Below are positions 1-8,752 of a stretch of DNA of 64,000 nucleotides, piece after piece. Source of the stretch: Neisseria perflava. Lineage in GTDB: Bacteria; Pseudomonadota; Gammaproteobacteria; Burkholderiales; Neisseriaceae. The position numbers and the translations under genes were made by a program. Under the pieces are notes generated by a model. The model worked only from the letters and a program-made list of their open reading frames with translations. It was not told the origin of the DNA and ran no database searches. The stretch spans positions 1,426,001-1,490,000 of the forward strand of contig NZ_CP079818.1 of assembly GCF_019334725.1 (NCBI RefSeq), given 5' to 3'. Numbering within the stretch: position 1 is the first letter of the stretch; each line of letters starts with the position of its first letter.

Positions 1-210
1 ATTTACTTGGAAATAGTTATTAATCTCCTCAATTAAATTTATAACTTTGCTAATCGAAAATAGAATATTACGATCACTAGCTTCATCATTAGTTAGATTT
101 AAAATCTCCATCCACGCGCCTCTTGAAGTACGAAGTGATGGAACTCCTTTAGCTTTTTTAATAATTTTCAATAATCTTTGTGCTGGATTATCATAATAAG
201 TATTAGACAT
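1..210 (-). CDS. Hypothetical protein, truncated by the window edge
   Basis: An open frame runs from an ATG at 210 leftwards to the window edge, giving 70 residues that begin MSNTYYDNPAQRLLKI. It is AT-rich, with many Asn, Ile and Lys. I do not recognise a family. It lies downstream of nrdA on the same strand but is separated from it by a DUS-hairpin terminator, so it is probably transcribed separately. The C-terminus is not visible. Confidence 0.5.
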   Translation of the reverse strand, partial: MSNTYYDNPAQRLLKIIKKAKGVPSLRTSRGAWMEILNLTNDEASDRNILFSISKVINLIEEINNYFQVN

Positions 211-237
211 TTTCTTCCATCCTTTGTTTTATTTCAT

Positions 238-276
238 TTTCAGACGACCTTTTAAACTCTAAAGGTCGTCTGAAAA
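238..276 (-). terminator. DUS-pair hairpin terminator after nrdA
   Basis: Two inverted copies of the AGGTCGTCTGAA uptake sequence are separated by a short A/T loop, giving a stem followed by T residues on the minus strand. This is the common Neisseria arrangement in which paired uptake sequences act as rho-independent terminators. It sits just beyond the nrdA stop codon. Confidence 0.75.
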
Positions 277-285
277 TCCCCCTTA

Positions 286-2565
286 TCAAATCTTACAAGC
301 CCCACCAGCGCAGCCGTCATCTTGAATATCGGCCTGTGTATCGTCCGCACCGTCTCGGGTGTTGTGGTAGTACAGGGTTTTGACGCCGTATTTGTAGGCG
401 GTCAGCAGGTCTTTCAGCATTTGTTTCATGGAAACTTTGCTGCCTTCAAATTTGTTCGGGTCGTAGGCGGTATTGGCGGAAATCGATTGATCGACGAATT
501 TTTGCATTACGCCGACGAGTTTCAGGTAGCCTTCGTTGCCGGGAAGTTGCCACAGGGTTTCGTAGGCATCTTTCAGGGTTTCAAATTCCGGTACGACTTG
601 TTTCAAAATACCGTCTTTTGATGCTTTAACGCTGACCAGGCCACGTGGAGGCTCGATGCCGTTAGTGGCGTTGGCAATTTGCGAGCTGGTTTCAGACGGC
701 ATGAGTGCGGTCAGGGTAGAGTTGCGCAGGCCGTATTTGACGATGTCGGCGCGCAGGCTTTCCCAGTCGTAGTGCAAAGGCTCGTTGCACACGGCATCCA
801 AGTCTTTTTTGTAGGTGTCGATGGGCAGTTTGCCTTGCGAATAAACGGTTTGGTTGAAGAGCGGGCATGCGCTGTATTCTTTGGCAAGGTTTACCGATGC
901 TTTGAGCAGGTAATACTGCATGGCTTCAAAGGTGCGGTGGGTCAGGCCGAGGGCGGAGTCGTCGCTGTAACGTACGCCGTTTTTTGCCAGATAGTAGGCG
1001 TAGTTGATTACGCCGATGCCGAGTGTGCGGCGGTTCATGGTTGCGGTGCGTGCTGCTGCAACCGGATAGTCTTGATAATCCAGCAGGGCATCAAGTGCGC
1101 GTACGGTCAAATCGGCAAGCTCTTCCAGTTCGTCCAAGTTGTTCAATGCGCCCAAGTTGAAGGCGGATAAGGTACACAAGGCGATTTCGCCTTCTGCATC
1201 GTTGATGTTGTCCAGCGGTTTGGTCGGCAGGGCGATTTCCATGCACAAGTTGGACTGATGAACAGGCGCAACGCGCGGATCAAATGGGCTGTGCGTGTTG
1301 CAGTGGTCAACGTTTTGGATGTAGATACGACCGGTACCGGCACGTTCCTGCATCAGGGTAGAGAACAATTCTGTTGCCGGCAAAGTATGTTTGCGGATGT
1401 TTGGATCTTGCTCGTATTGAGTGTAGAGGCGTTCAAACTCGTCTTGGTCGGCGAAGAAGGCATCATACAAACCCGGAACTTCATTCGGCGAGAACAGGGT
1501 AATATTGCCGCCTTTAATCAAGCGGGTGTACAGCAGGCGGTTGATTTGTACGCCGTAGTCCAGTTGGCGGATACGGTTGTCTTCTACGCCGCGGTTGTTT
1601 TTCAATACCAACAGGCTTTCGGCTTCGATATGCCACAATGGGTAGAACAAGGTTGCCGCGCCGCCGCGTACGCCGCCTTGCGAGCAGGACTTAACGGCCG
1701 CTTGGAACATTTTGAAGAATGGGATACAGCCGGTGTGTTGTGCTTCGCCGCCGCGGATTTCGCTGCCCAAACCGCGGATACGGCCGGCGTTGATGCCGAT
1801 GCCTGCACGCTGGGAAACGTATTTCACAATCGCGCTGGTGGTGGCGTTGATGGAGTCGAGGCTGTCGTCGCATTCAATCAACACGCAGCTTGAGAATTGA
1901 CGGGTAGGCGTACGCACGCCGCTCATGATAGGTGTAGGCAGCGATACTTTGAATGTGGAAACGGCGTCGTAAAAGCGTTTGACGTAATCCAAACGGGTCT
2001 CTTTCGGATATTTGCTGAAGAGACACATGGCCACCAAAATGTATAAAAACTGCGGCGTTTCATAAATTTGGCGGGTAACGCGGTTTTGAACCAGATATTT
2101 GCCTTCCAGCTGTTTTACGGCTGCATAAGAGAAGGTCATATCGCGGCTGTGGTCGATATAGGCATTCAGCTCGTCGAATTCTTCGCGGCTGTAATCTGCG
2201 ATGATGTGGCGGTCGTATTTGCCTGCCTCGGTCAGTTTTTTAACGTGATCGTAGAGGTGAGGCGGTTCGAATTCGCCATAAGCGATTTTGCGCAGATGGA
2301 AAATGGCGAGGCGGGCAGCCAGATATTGATAATCGGGCGTATCTTGTGAGATCAAGTCGGCCGCGGCCTTGATGATGGTCTCATGGATATCGTCGGTACG
2401 GATACCATTGTAAAACTGAATATGTGATTTGAGCTCAACTTGCGATACGGAGACGTTTTGTAAGCCTTCTGCCGCCCAAGTAACAACGCGGTGGATTTTG
2501 TCTAAATCGATATTTTCCAAGCGTCCGTCGCGTTTGGTTACTTTAATATTCGTTGCTGCATTCAT
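286..2565 (-). CDS. nrdA: Ribonucleoside-diphosphate reductase class Ia, alpha subunit
   Basis: Catalytic large subunit of aerobic ribonucleotide reductase, which reduces ribonucleoside diphosphates to deoxyribonucleotides together with the radical-bearing NrdB subunit. The 759-aa length is close to the 761-aa E. coli protein. Visible features are an N-terminal ATP-cone starting KRDGRLENIDLDKI, the active-site stretch NLCMEIALPT, the radical-transfer tyrosines in TLYYHNTRDG, and the C-terminal redox-active cysteine pair in DDGCAGGACKI. Two NrdR-like boxes lie just upstream of the start. nrdB is not adjacent: the next gene on this strand is an unrelated fragment beyond a terminator, so the partner must be encoded elsewhere. 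Confidence 0.97.
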   Translation of the reverse strand: MNAATNIKVTKRDGRLENIDLDKIHRVVTWAAEGLQNVSVSQVELKSHIQFYNGIRTDDIHETIIKAAADLISQDTPDYQYLAARLAIFHLRKIAYGEFEPPHLYDHVKKLTEAGKYDRHIIADYSREEFDELNAYIDHSRDMTFSYAAVKQLEGKYLVQNRVTRQIYETPQFLYILVAMCLFSKYPKETRLDYVKRFYDAVSTFKVSLPTPIMSGVRTPTRQFSSCVLIECDDSLDSINATTSAIVKYVSQRAGIGINAGRIRGLGSEIRGGEAQHTGCIPFFKMFQAAVKSCSQGGVRGGAATLFYPLWHIEAESLLVLKNNRGVEDNRIRQLDYGVQINRLLYTRLIKGGNITLFSPNEVPGLYDAFFADQDEFERLYTQYEQDPNIRKHTLPATELFSTLMQERAGTGRIYIQNVDHCNTHSPFDPRVAPVHQSNLCMEIALPTKPLDNINDAEGEIALCTLSAFNLGALNNLDELEELADLTVRALDALLDYQDYPVAAARTATMNRRTLGIGVINYAYYLAKNGVRYSDDSALGLTHRTFEAMQYYLLKASVNLAKEYSACPLFNQTVYSQGKLPIDTYKKDLDAVCNEPLHYDWESLRADIVKYGLRNSTLTALMPSETSSQIANATNGIEPPRGLVSVKASKDGILKQVVPEFETLKDAYETLWQLPGNEGYLKLVGVMQKFVDQSISANTAYDPNKFEGSKVSMKQMLKDLLTAYKYGVKTLYYHNTRDGADDTQADIQDDGCAGGACKI

Positions 2566-2587
2566 TGTTCAGTCTTCCCATTAAAAA

Positions 2588-2635
2588 ACACAAGATACGG
2601 TATGTGATTGCTTTGAACGGCACAATATAATGTAT
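2588..2635. promoter_or_regulatory. Tandem NrdR-box candidates upstream of nrdA
   Basis: Two 16-bp sequences, at 2588-2603 (ACACAAGATACGGTAT) and 2620-2635 (GCACAATATAATGTAT), match the NrdR consensus ACACWATATATWGTGT at about 12 and 13 of 16 positions. Their starts are 32 bp apart, the helical spacing known for paired NrdR boxes. They lie 23-70 bp upstream of the nrdA start on the minus strand, where the promoter should be. I infer repression of nrdA by NrdR. Confidence 0.7.
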
Positions 2636-2639
2636 TTTT

Positions 2640-2950
2640 CTTTGTTTAACTAGACTTGACAATGCGCTTTTTTCGGGGGCTGATTAAGGAGAGGGAGGGC
2701 TCAGACTAGGATTCATGTGGCTTTGTGGCGATTTGGCATTATTTTGCATTTGCATCACATTTGGTTAGACATTGGCTAGAGGCTTATGAAATAAAGAAAT
2801 TTATATTCAGCTTCTGTCTTCATGGACGGTATGTTAAATTTTGCAAAGCAAGAAGGATAGTGCTGTAATTGCTTAAACTCATTTATCATGAAACATATTG
2901 AGAAGTTTGTCGAGGTATCAGGCGAGGCATATAATGGGATGACTATCCAA
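2640..2950. other. Intergenic stretch, nothing recognised
   Basis: About 300 bp between the divergent nrdA and the small exported protein gene. It is AT-rich. I see no RNA gene, repeat or convincing ORF; it presumably carries the promoter of the gene at 2970. Confidence 0.4.
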
Positions 2951-2969
2951 CCTAAACTGGGAGCGAATC

Positions 2970-3302
2970 ATGTTGACACTGAAAACTTTAGGTTCCGCAC
3001 TGGCGGCGGTTGCCGTATTGAGCTTGGGTGCTTATTCTGCCGAAGCGGCGGCCAAACCGCATGGCCATCATGTGAGCAAACACCAGCAGGCGAAGAAAAA
3101 CAAATTGCATCCTGCTTGTAAGAGATACCTTGAGCGCCGTGCTGCTTGGTATCGTTATAAAGGCAACAAGGCTGAGTTGAGGGAAAACCGTAAAGCGGCA
3201 AAAGCGTTCCGCGGTTTGCCTTATGCCGAGCAAAAAATTCAATGCCAAGCTGCTTATCAGGCATTTGATGATTTTGATCACGGCAAATTCCGCCGCCGTT
3301 AA
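2970..3302 (+). CDS. Small basic exported protein, function unknown
   Basis: 110 aa. The N-terminus has a clear Sec signal peptide: a Lys near the start, the hydrophobic run LGSALAAVAVLSLGAYS, and a likely cleavage after AEA. The mature part is His- and Lys-rich (KPHGHHVSKHQQAKKNK) and strongly basic to the end, with two Cys residues (HPACKRY and KIQCQAA) that could form a disulphide in the periplasm. The start is supported by a GGAG motif a few bases upstream. It is monocistronic and ends at a hairpin shared with queH. I do not recognise the family. Confidence 0.75.
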   Translation: MLTLKTLGSALAAVAVLSLGAYSAEAAAKPHGHHVSKHQQAKKNKLHPACKRYLERRAAWYRYKGNKAELRENRKAAKAFRGLPYAEQKIQCQAAYQAFDDFDHGKFRRR

Positions 3303-3316
3303 TCATCTGATTTGAA

Positions 3317-3350
3317 CAAAGGCCGTCTGAATATTTCAGACGGCCTTTGA
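3317..3350. terminator. Bidirectional DUS-pair terminator
   Basis: An inverted pair of AGGCCGTCTGAA uptake sequences with an A/T loop between convergent genes: the small exported protein (+) and queH (-). It can terminate in both directions. Confidence 0.8.
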
Positions 3351-3353
3351 TAT

Positions 3354-4088
3354 TTATTTCTCAACAAGGATTTTGTTTTCGGCTTGAGGCTCGTATTGGG
3401 TGGATTCATCACCGTAATACAATACGCCCAGCTTGATGGGGATGCGGCCTTGCGATTTGCGGTGGGCATTGGAATCGCGCAGGGAGTAGGCGCAACCGCA
3501 ATATTCTTGTTGGTAGAAATGCTCACGCTTGCTGATTTCAATCATGCGTGCGCTGCCGCCGCCTTTGCGCCAGTTGAAATCCCAATAAACCAAGTCATCG
3601 TACGGCTCGGCAGCGCGATGGCCGCAGCCGTTGATTTGTTTCATGTCTTTCCAGCGTGAAATGCCCAGTGAGCTGGTGAAGACATGGAAGCCGTTTTCAT
3701 GGGCGTATTGCGCCGCTTTTTCAAAACGCATGTCGAAACACATGGTGCAACGGATACCACGTTCAGGTTCAAATTCCATGCCTTTGGCTTTGGCGAACCA
3801 TTCTTTGCGGTCGTTTTCGTAGTCGTCGTCTTTATCGACAAAGGGGATGCCAAATTTGTCCGCAAAACGCATATTTTCTTCTTTGCGCAACATATATTCT
3901 TTGTGCGGATGGATATTGGGGTTATAAAAATAAATGGTGTAGTCGATGCCGCTGGCAAGCATGGCTTCCATCACTTCGCCGGAGCATGGGGCGCAGCAGG
4001 AATGCAGCAGGACTTTCTTATGGCCGCCCGGTGGAACGAGGATGGGGCGGTCAATATCGGTAACGATGGGAGTGTTTAATTCGGTCAT
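3354..4088 (-). CDS. queH: Epoxyqueuosine reductase QueH
   Basis: Reduces epoxyqueuosine to queuosine in tRNA, the last step of queuosine synthesis. QueH is the non-homologous alternative to QueG. The 244-aa protein carries the family cysteine motifs: SCCAPCSGEV near residue 31, RCTMCFDMR in the middle and YCGCAYSLRDS near the C-terminus. These supply ligands for the iron-sulphur cluster and extra metal. The hydrophobic/aromatic stretch YTIYFYNPNIHP is also typical of the former DUF208 family. It is flanked by DUS terminators on both sides, so it is likely monocistronic. Confidence 0.93.
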   Translation of the reverse strand: MTELNTPIVTDIDRPILVPPGGHKKVLLHSCCAPCSGEVMEAMLASGIDYTIYFYNPNIHPHKEYMLRKEENMRFADKFGIPFVDKDDDYENDRKEWFAKAKGMEFEPERGIRCTMCFDMRFEKAAQYAHENGFHVFTSSLGISRWKDMKQINGCGHRAAEPYDDLVYWDFNWRKGGGSARMIEISKREHFYQQEYCGCAYSLRDSNAHRKSQGRIPIKLGVLYYGDESTQYEPQAENKILVEK

Positions 4089-4114
4089 GGTTGGATTCTA
4101 TTTATTGTTAAGTG

Positions 4115-4150
4115 TTTCAGACGGCCTTGGGTATTGAGGCCGTCTGAAAT
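4115..4150 (-). terminator. DUS-pair hairpin between the patatin gene and queH
   Basis: Inverted DUS copies (ACGGCC, loop, GGCCGT) downstream of the patatin-like gene and just before the queH start, consistent with termination of the upstream minus-strand transcript. Confidence 0.65.
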
Positions 4151-4200
4151 ATAAGATGAAGCATATATTTTAACAGAGCTACACTTTATGGAACAGTTTG

Positions 4201-5652
4201 CTACTGCTTTTCTTTTTCGTTCAATGGCTTGAACTCTTGCACATCCGGAGGCGGGGCTGCAAAGATGGTGTCTGGATTGGGGTGTGCCGCAAATTCTGCC
4301 AGCAGGTTGCGATAGTCCAGTGACTGTTTCATCAGTTCGGCGGCGGCGGTGCGCAGGTTGTCCACGTCTTCCGGCGGCAGATAGAAACTGGTCGGAATAT
4401 TCAATACCTTGTCCCTCAGCTGGGATGGCGGAAGGTCTTTGAGATTCAGGCTGACGAAAGAGAAATAGATGTTTTCATTTTGCTTGTCTTTGTTCCATTG
4501 GTCGACAAAAGCTCTGAAGCGGCGCAAAGATTCTTGCGAATGTTGGTCGATCGGGATATTCACGATGGCGGAAACGACATCTCGGAAACCGGGTACGGCA
4601 GCGCTTTTATCCAAATTGCTGCTGACTTCGTTTTGGGCATTGACGTTGATGACGACAATATGGCGGATTTTGTTTTGTTTAATTTTATGCGTCAGGATTT
4701 TTTCCGGATACATCTCCGTCATGTCCAAAAGGCTGCGCATGCCCAGATTGTCGGTTAAACCGCCGTCGATAAGGTGGATGTAGGGACGGTTTTTACTGTC
4801 GCTGTATTTTTGGAAACGCTCGAAAAATTCTTTTCGGGTTTGCAGCTGTTTTTTACCTGCTTCGCTGTCTTCGCTGTCGGAGACAAGTTGAAACGGCGGC
4901 GTGTATTGGCAATGGCCGCCGTTGTTATTGAGCGTAATCGGTGCAAACACCATAGGTACGGAGCTTGACGCGGCAGCGGCGCGGGCAAGTCGCAAGTCGC
5001 CCAAGTCGATACACATCGGGTCGAAATATTCTTGCGTGAAATTGAAACGCTCGCCTATGCCCATATCGGTGGCGGAAATGATGGCAAACGGGCCTTTGCG
5101 GTTCATTTCCAAATCGCGGAAAGTGGTTTTGCCGAAAAGGTAGTTTTCAAACTGCTCCTGTAACAGATCACCGCGTCCGTATTCAGGCGAGGCCAGTCGG
5201 GGCAGGTTGGACATGGAAAATGCTTGTTTGACAACTTGGCGTTGGAAGTTTTGGTGTAGGAAACGTTTGTAAAACAAGGGAATGGTTTCTTCGCCCTTGA
5301 GTGCAAAATAAGCCGCCAAAACCGAGCCTCCGGATACGCCGACCACCACATCGACATTCGACATCAAAGACTGTTTTTTACCGCCTATGGTAATCTGCTG
5401 CTTATGAAGCTGCTCCAACACGCCATAACCCAAGGCCGCCGCGCGAGTACCGCCGCCGGAGAACATCAACACAACAAGCGTATCGTCTTCGTCGTTGTGC
5501 TGAGGCCAGCTGGTTTCAAAGCGGTAGCCACGCTGCAGGTCGACCGTATCAATACCGGCGACAGGCTGATATTTCATCAGCGAACAGGCGGATAATAGGG
5601 CTGCAGAGAGCAGGGAAAGGGCAGATTTAAAAGGGAATTTTGGCATAAACAT
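4201..5652 (-). CDS. Patatin-like phospholipase lipoprotein
   Basis: 483 aa. The N-terminus is a lipoprotein signal (LSLLSAALLSACS, lipobox LSAC), so the protein is probably anchored in a membrane through the Cys. The patatin fold is shown by the oxyanion-hole motif FSGGGTRAAALGYG, the nucleophile elbow GVSGGSVLA (GxSxG) and the catalytic Asp in LIDGGLTDNLGM (DGG). The Ser-Asp dyad is therefore intact. Family members hydrolyse acyl chains of phospholipids; the substrate here is unknown. The start may be at 5652 or at the in-frame ATG at 5646; neither has a strong ribosome-binding site. It appears monocistronic. Confidence 0.9.
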   Translation of the reverse strand: MFMPKFPFKSALSLLSAALLSACSLMKYQPVAGIDTVDLQRGYRFETSWPQHNDEDDTLVVLMFSGGGTRAAALGYGVLEQLHKQQITIGGKKQSLMSNVDVVVGVSGGSVLAAYFALKGEETIPLFYKRFLHQNFQRQVVKQAFSMSNLPRLASPEYGRGDLLQEQFENYLFGKTTFRDLEMNRKGPFAIISATDMGIGERFNFTQEYFDPMCIDLGDLRLARAAAASSSVPMVFAPITLNNNGGHCQYTPPFQLVSDSEDSEAGKKQLQTRKEFFERFQKYSDSKNRPYIHLIDGGLTDNLGMRSLLDMTEMYPEKILTHKIKQNKIRHIVVINVNAQNEVSSNLDKSAAVPGFRDVVSAIVNIPIDQHSQESLRRFRAFVDQWNKDKQNENIYFSFVSLNLKDLPPSQLRDKVLNIPTSFYLPPEDVDNLRTAAAELMKQSLDYRNLLAEFAAHPNPDTIFAAPPPDVQEFKPLNEKEKQ

Positions 5653-5786
5653 AGGAAAGTCGGTTGTTCATTCAAAACGGATTATAAAGGTTTTCAGACG
5701 GCCTTTATAGAAGGCAGATTTTCAGACGGCCTTTTTGCGTCGATTTTCCGTTATAATCGACACAATCTTTATCTTTCCAAACCCTT

Positions 5787-6530
5787 ATGGCGCAACCAAA
5801 CCGCATCAACCACGAACCTATCTTTCTGCTTGCTTCCGCCCCGTGGCGCGAGAGCAGCTTGTGGGTGGAGGCTTTCAGCCGCCGTTATGGGCGGGTGGCT
5901 TTGTTGGCCAGAAGCGCGCGCAAACGGCAGAGCGAATTGCGCGGCGTGTTGGTACCGTTTGTGCCGGTGAGTGCGTCTTGGTATGGTTCGCAAGAGTTGA
6001 AGACCCTGCATCGTGCCGAATGGATAGGCGGGTGGCCGCAGCCGCAGGGCAGGGCTTTGTTCAGTGGATTGTATGTGAACGAGTTAATGCTGAAATTGAC
6101 CGTCCGTGAAGACCCGTTGCCCGAGCTTTACGATGTTTTGGCGGAAACCATGAAAACCATCTGTTGCGAGGCCAACCACATAGCCGCTTTGCGCCGTTTT
6201 GAATGGTCGCTGTTGACACGTTTGGGTTTTGCCCCCGATTTGTTTCATGACGGCAACGGCAATGAAATCAATGGCGAAGAAACATATTGGCTCACGCCTG
6301 AAGAAGCTGTGGTTCCCCTGGCCGAGGCCGACCGTTTCCATGCGCTTAATAAGGGCGTTGCCGTATTGGGCGCGACTTTAATCGATTTGAGGGAAGGCAG
6401 TTTCGTTCATCAGGAAAGCCTCGGTCAGGCTTTGAAAGTAACGCGGCTTTTGATTGACAACCTTCTACCCGAGGGCATCAAGTCTCGGCAGGTTTTACAG
6501 CAGTTGCAGCAGTTTGGCTTGGGCAGTTGA
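5787..6530 (+). CDS. recO: DNA repair protein RecO
   Basis: 247 aa. RecO acts in the RecFOR pathway, annealing strands and loading RecA onto SSB-coated single-stranded DNA. The N-terminal OB-fold part is visible (EPIFLLASAPWRESSLWVEAFSRR, here cited only by its start HEPIFLLASAPWRESS, then YGRVALLARSARKRQS), followed by the helical domain. As in many proteobacteria it directly precedes pdxJ, with acpS next. A DUS lies between recO and pdxJ. In Neisseria, RecO also matters for pilin variation and transformation. Confidence 0.93.
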   Translation: MAQPNRINHEPIFLLASAPWRESSLWVEAFSRRYGRVALLARSARKRQSELRGVLVPFVPVSASWYGSQELKTLHRAEWIGGWPQPQGRALFSGLYVNELMLKLTVREDPLPELYDVLAETMKTICCEANHIAALRRFEWSLLTRLGFAPDLFHDGNGNEINGEETYWLTPEEAVVPLAEADRFHALNKGVAVLGATLIDLREGSFVHQESLGQALKVTRLLIDNLLPEGIKSRQVLQQLQQFGLGS

Positions 6531-6598
6531 ATTTTTTCAGACGGCCTTTGATAGGTAATGACTCAGGCCATCTGAAACCTTAATGAAAGGACATTATT

Positions 6599-7327
6599 AT
6601 GTTGTTAGGCGTAAACATCGACCATATTGCCACCGTCCGCAATGCGCGCGGTACGATTTATCCCAGCCCTGTCGAAGCGGCGCTGATTGCAGAAACCCAC
6701 GGCGCTGATTTGATTACCATGCACTTGCGTGAAGACCGCCGCCATATTAAAGATGCGGACGTGTTTGCCGTTAAAAACGCCATCCGCACGCGCCTGAATT
6801 TGGAAATGGCGCTGACGGAAGAAATGCTGGAAAACGCGCTCAACGTCATGCCGGAAGATGTGTGCCTCGTGCCTGAAAAACGTCAAGAAGTGACCACCGA
6901 AGGCGGTTTGGACGTATTGGCGCAACAGGATAAAGTAGCCGAGTTCACTAAAATCCTGACCGACGCAGGCATCCGCGTGTCCTTGTTTATCGATGCCGAC
7001 AACGCGCAAATCCAAGCCGCTTATGATGTCGGCGCGCCCGTTATCGAGTTGCACACCGGCGCATATGCCGATGCGCACAGCCACGCCGAGCAAATAAAAC
7101 AATTCGAGCGCATTCAAAACGGCGCGCATTACGCCAGCGATTTGGGTTTGGTCGTTAACGCCGGACACGGCCTGACCATTCACAATGTTACGCCGATTGC
7201 TCAAATTCTCGCCATCCGCGAGCTGAACATCGGCCATTCGCTGATTTCCCAAGCACTCTTCCTCGGCCTGCCTGAAGCTGTCCGCCAAATGAAGGAAGTC
7301 ATGTTCAGAGCCAGAATGCTGCCTTAA
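6599..7327 (+). CDS. pdxJ: Pyridoxine 5'-phosphate synthase
   Basis: 242 aa. Condenses 1-deoxyxylulose 5-phosphate with 3-amino-1-hydroxyacetone phosphate to make pyridoxine phosphate, the ring-forming step of vitamin B6 synthesis. The N-terminal LGVNIDHIATVRNARG, ITMHLREDRRHI, LEMALTEEM and the C-terminal phosphate-binding NAGHGLTIHNV / LNIGHSLISQAL are family hallmarks. The start is preceded by AAAGGA. It lies in the conserved recO-pdxJ-acpS order. Confidence 0.97.
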   Translation: MLLGVNIDHIATVRNARGTIYPSPVEAALIAETHGADLITMHLREDRRHIKDADVFAVKNAIRTRLNLEMALTEEMLENALNVMPEDVCLVPEKRQEVTTEGGLDVLAQQDKVAEFTKILTDAGIRVSLFIDADNAQIQAAYDVGAPVIELHTGAYADAHSHAEQIKQFERIQNGAHYASDLGLVVNAGHGLTIHNVTPIAQILAIRELNIGHSLISQALFLGLPEAVRQMKEVMFRARMLP

Positions 7328-7415
7328 CGGCATCAGCCATACAGGCTAAAGCGGTTTGCTTTGGCCTGTATTCACACTTTCAGACGGCCTGACTATTTAA
7401 ACAAGGAGCAGACCC

Positions 7416-7793
7416 ATGATTTATGGAATCGGTACAGACATTGTTTCCCTCAAACGCATTATCCGCCTGAACAAAAAATTCGGACTGGCATTTGCGCAAC
7501 GCATTCTCAGCCCGGAAGAGCTGTTGGAATTTCCGCAGGCAGGCAAACCGGTCAACTATCTTGCCAAACGTTTTGCCGCCAAAGAGGCTTTTGCCAAAGC
7601 CGTCGGTACGGGCATACGCGGAGTGGTGTCTTTCCGCAATATCGGTGTCGGACATGACGCATTGGGCAAACCTGAATTGTTTTTTGCACCGGCTTTGACA
7701 AAATGGCTGAAAGAGCAGGGTATCAGCGGCTGTCATCTCAGTATGAGCGATGAAGAGGATACCGTCATGGCTTTTGTCATTGCGGAAAAATAA
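7416..7793 (+). CDS. acpS: Holo-[acyl-carrier-protein] synthase
   Basis: 125 aa. Transfers 4'-phosphopantetheine from CoA to apo-ACP. The family motifs GIGTDIVSLKRI at the N-terminus (Mg-binding Asp) and FAAKEAFAKAVGTGI (catalytic Lys/Glu) are present, as is the C-terminal HLSMSDEEDTVMAFVI. The length is normal. An AAGGAG ribosome-binding site precedes the ATG. It follows pdxJ, the usual gene order. Confidence 0.96.
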   Translation: MIYGIGTDIVSLKRIIRLNKKFGLAFAQRILSPEELLEFPQAGKPVNYLAKRFAAKEAFAKAVGTGIRGVVSFRNIGVGHDALGKPELFFAPALTKWLKEQGISGCHLSMSDEEDTVMAFVIAEK

Positions 7794-7944
7794 GGCCGGA
7801 TTTAAGTATTCTGAAATAGAGCATCCTTTTCAGACGGCCTGAAGGGTTAGGTATTTGTTGAAGGTCGGGCGTATAGGCCCGACATCGTTTTTTTACGCAT
7901 AAATCGGTAGGTGTCGCCGCCTGCCGCATATAAGAATAATCTAA

Positions 7945-8751
7945 ATGATGACTGAAGACACACGTCCATTGGTGCAAGTGGTTGCCGGAATTTTGCTCGA
8001 CCAAAATGGCCGCTATCTGCTCAGCTCCCGCCCAGAGGGCAAGCCCTATGCCGGCTATTGGGAATTTGCCGGAGGCAAGGTTGAGGCAGGCGAGAGCGAC
8101 TTTCAAGCCTTGCAACGCGAGTTTGAAGAAGAACTCGGTATCCGTATCCTTGCTGCTACGCCGTGGCTGACCAAAGCCCATTCCTACGAACACGCACATG
8201 TACGCCTGCATTTTTTATGGGTGGAAGCCGACCAATGGACAGGAGAAATCCAATCGAGGGAAGGGCAGAAATGGGCATGGCAAAAGGCAGGGGATTTTAC
8301 CGTTGCGCCGATGTTGCCTGCCAATAGCGCATTATTACACTCCCTATCTATTCCGCGCCAGCTTCAAGGCCGTCTGAAAAGCGGCTTGAGCGGTCAAAAC
8401 AGCATGGGCGAATATCATGTTGTGCCATATCTGTCGGCTCAGTATCAAACCGCATCAGCCGTATTGCTGGATTTTGCCGATTGGCAACAAGGCAAGCCGA
8501 TAGAAGCATCCAGCGTGTGGCCAATCATTGAAAATGCCGAACAATGGCAGCAGGTGCAAAATGCCGATGCTGTCGTTTGGAAAGTGGCGAATGAAGCGGC
8601 AGCCAAGCAAGTTGTTGATATTTTGGCGCAAGGCGTGGCGATGCCGCTGATTGTGGCAGCTCCGGAAAGTATGGTTTCCATTTATCGCGAACAGTGGCAG
8701 AGCATGGGTGCGCACGCCGTTTTGACCGATAATGACATTGAGGCCGTCTGA
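7945..8751 (+). CDS. MutT-type Nudix hydrolase with C-terminal ThiE-like remnant
   Basis: 268 aa. The N-terminal half is a MutT-like 8-oxo-dGTP pyrophosphatase with a full Nudix box, GGKVEAGESDFQALQREF followed by EEELGI, so the catalytic Glu set is intact. Some proteobacterial homologues carry a C-terminal thiamine-phosphate-synthase-like barrel. Here the C-terminal 130 residues (for example PLIVAAPESMVSIYREQW) look like a shortened, degenerate form of it, so that activity is unlikely. The final codons are made from a DUS (GCCGTCTGA), which supplies the stop. The next gene starts one base later, implying co-transcription. Confidence 0.85.
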   Translation: MMTEDTRPLVQVVAGILLDQNGRYLLSSRPEGKPYAGYWEFAGGKVEAGESDFQALQREFEEELGIRILAATPWLTKAHSYEHAHVRLHFLWVEADQWTGEIQSREGQKWAWQKAGDFTVAPMLPANSALLHSLSIPRQLQGRLKSGLSGQNSMGEYHVVPYLSAQYQTASAVLLDFADWQQGKPIEASSVWPIIENAEQWQQVQNADAVVWKVANEAAAKQVVDILAQGVAMPLIVAAPESMVSIYREQWQSMGAHAVLTDNDIEAV

Positions 8752-8752
8752 A

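Noticed and set aside
5692..5735. Two DUS copies before recO as a terminator
   Set aside because: They are in the same orientation, so they cannot form the usual hairpin.
6605..7333. Long minus-strand frame opposite pdxJ
   Set aside because: It mirrors a well-supported gene with all pdxJ motifs; the antisense frame has no recognisable motif and arises from codon bias.
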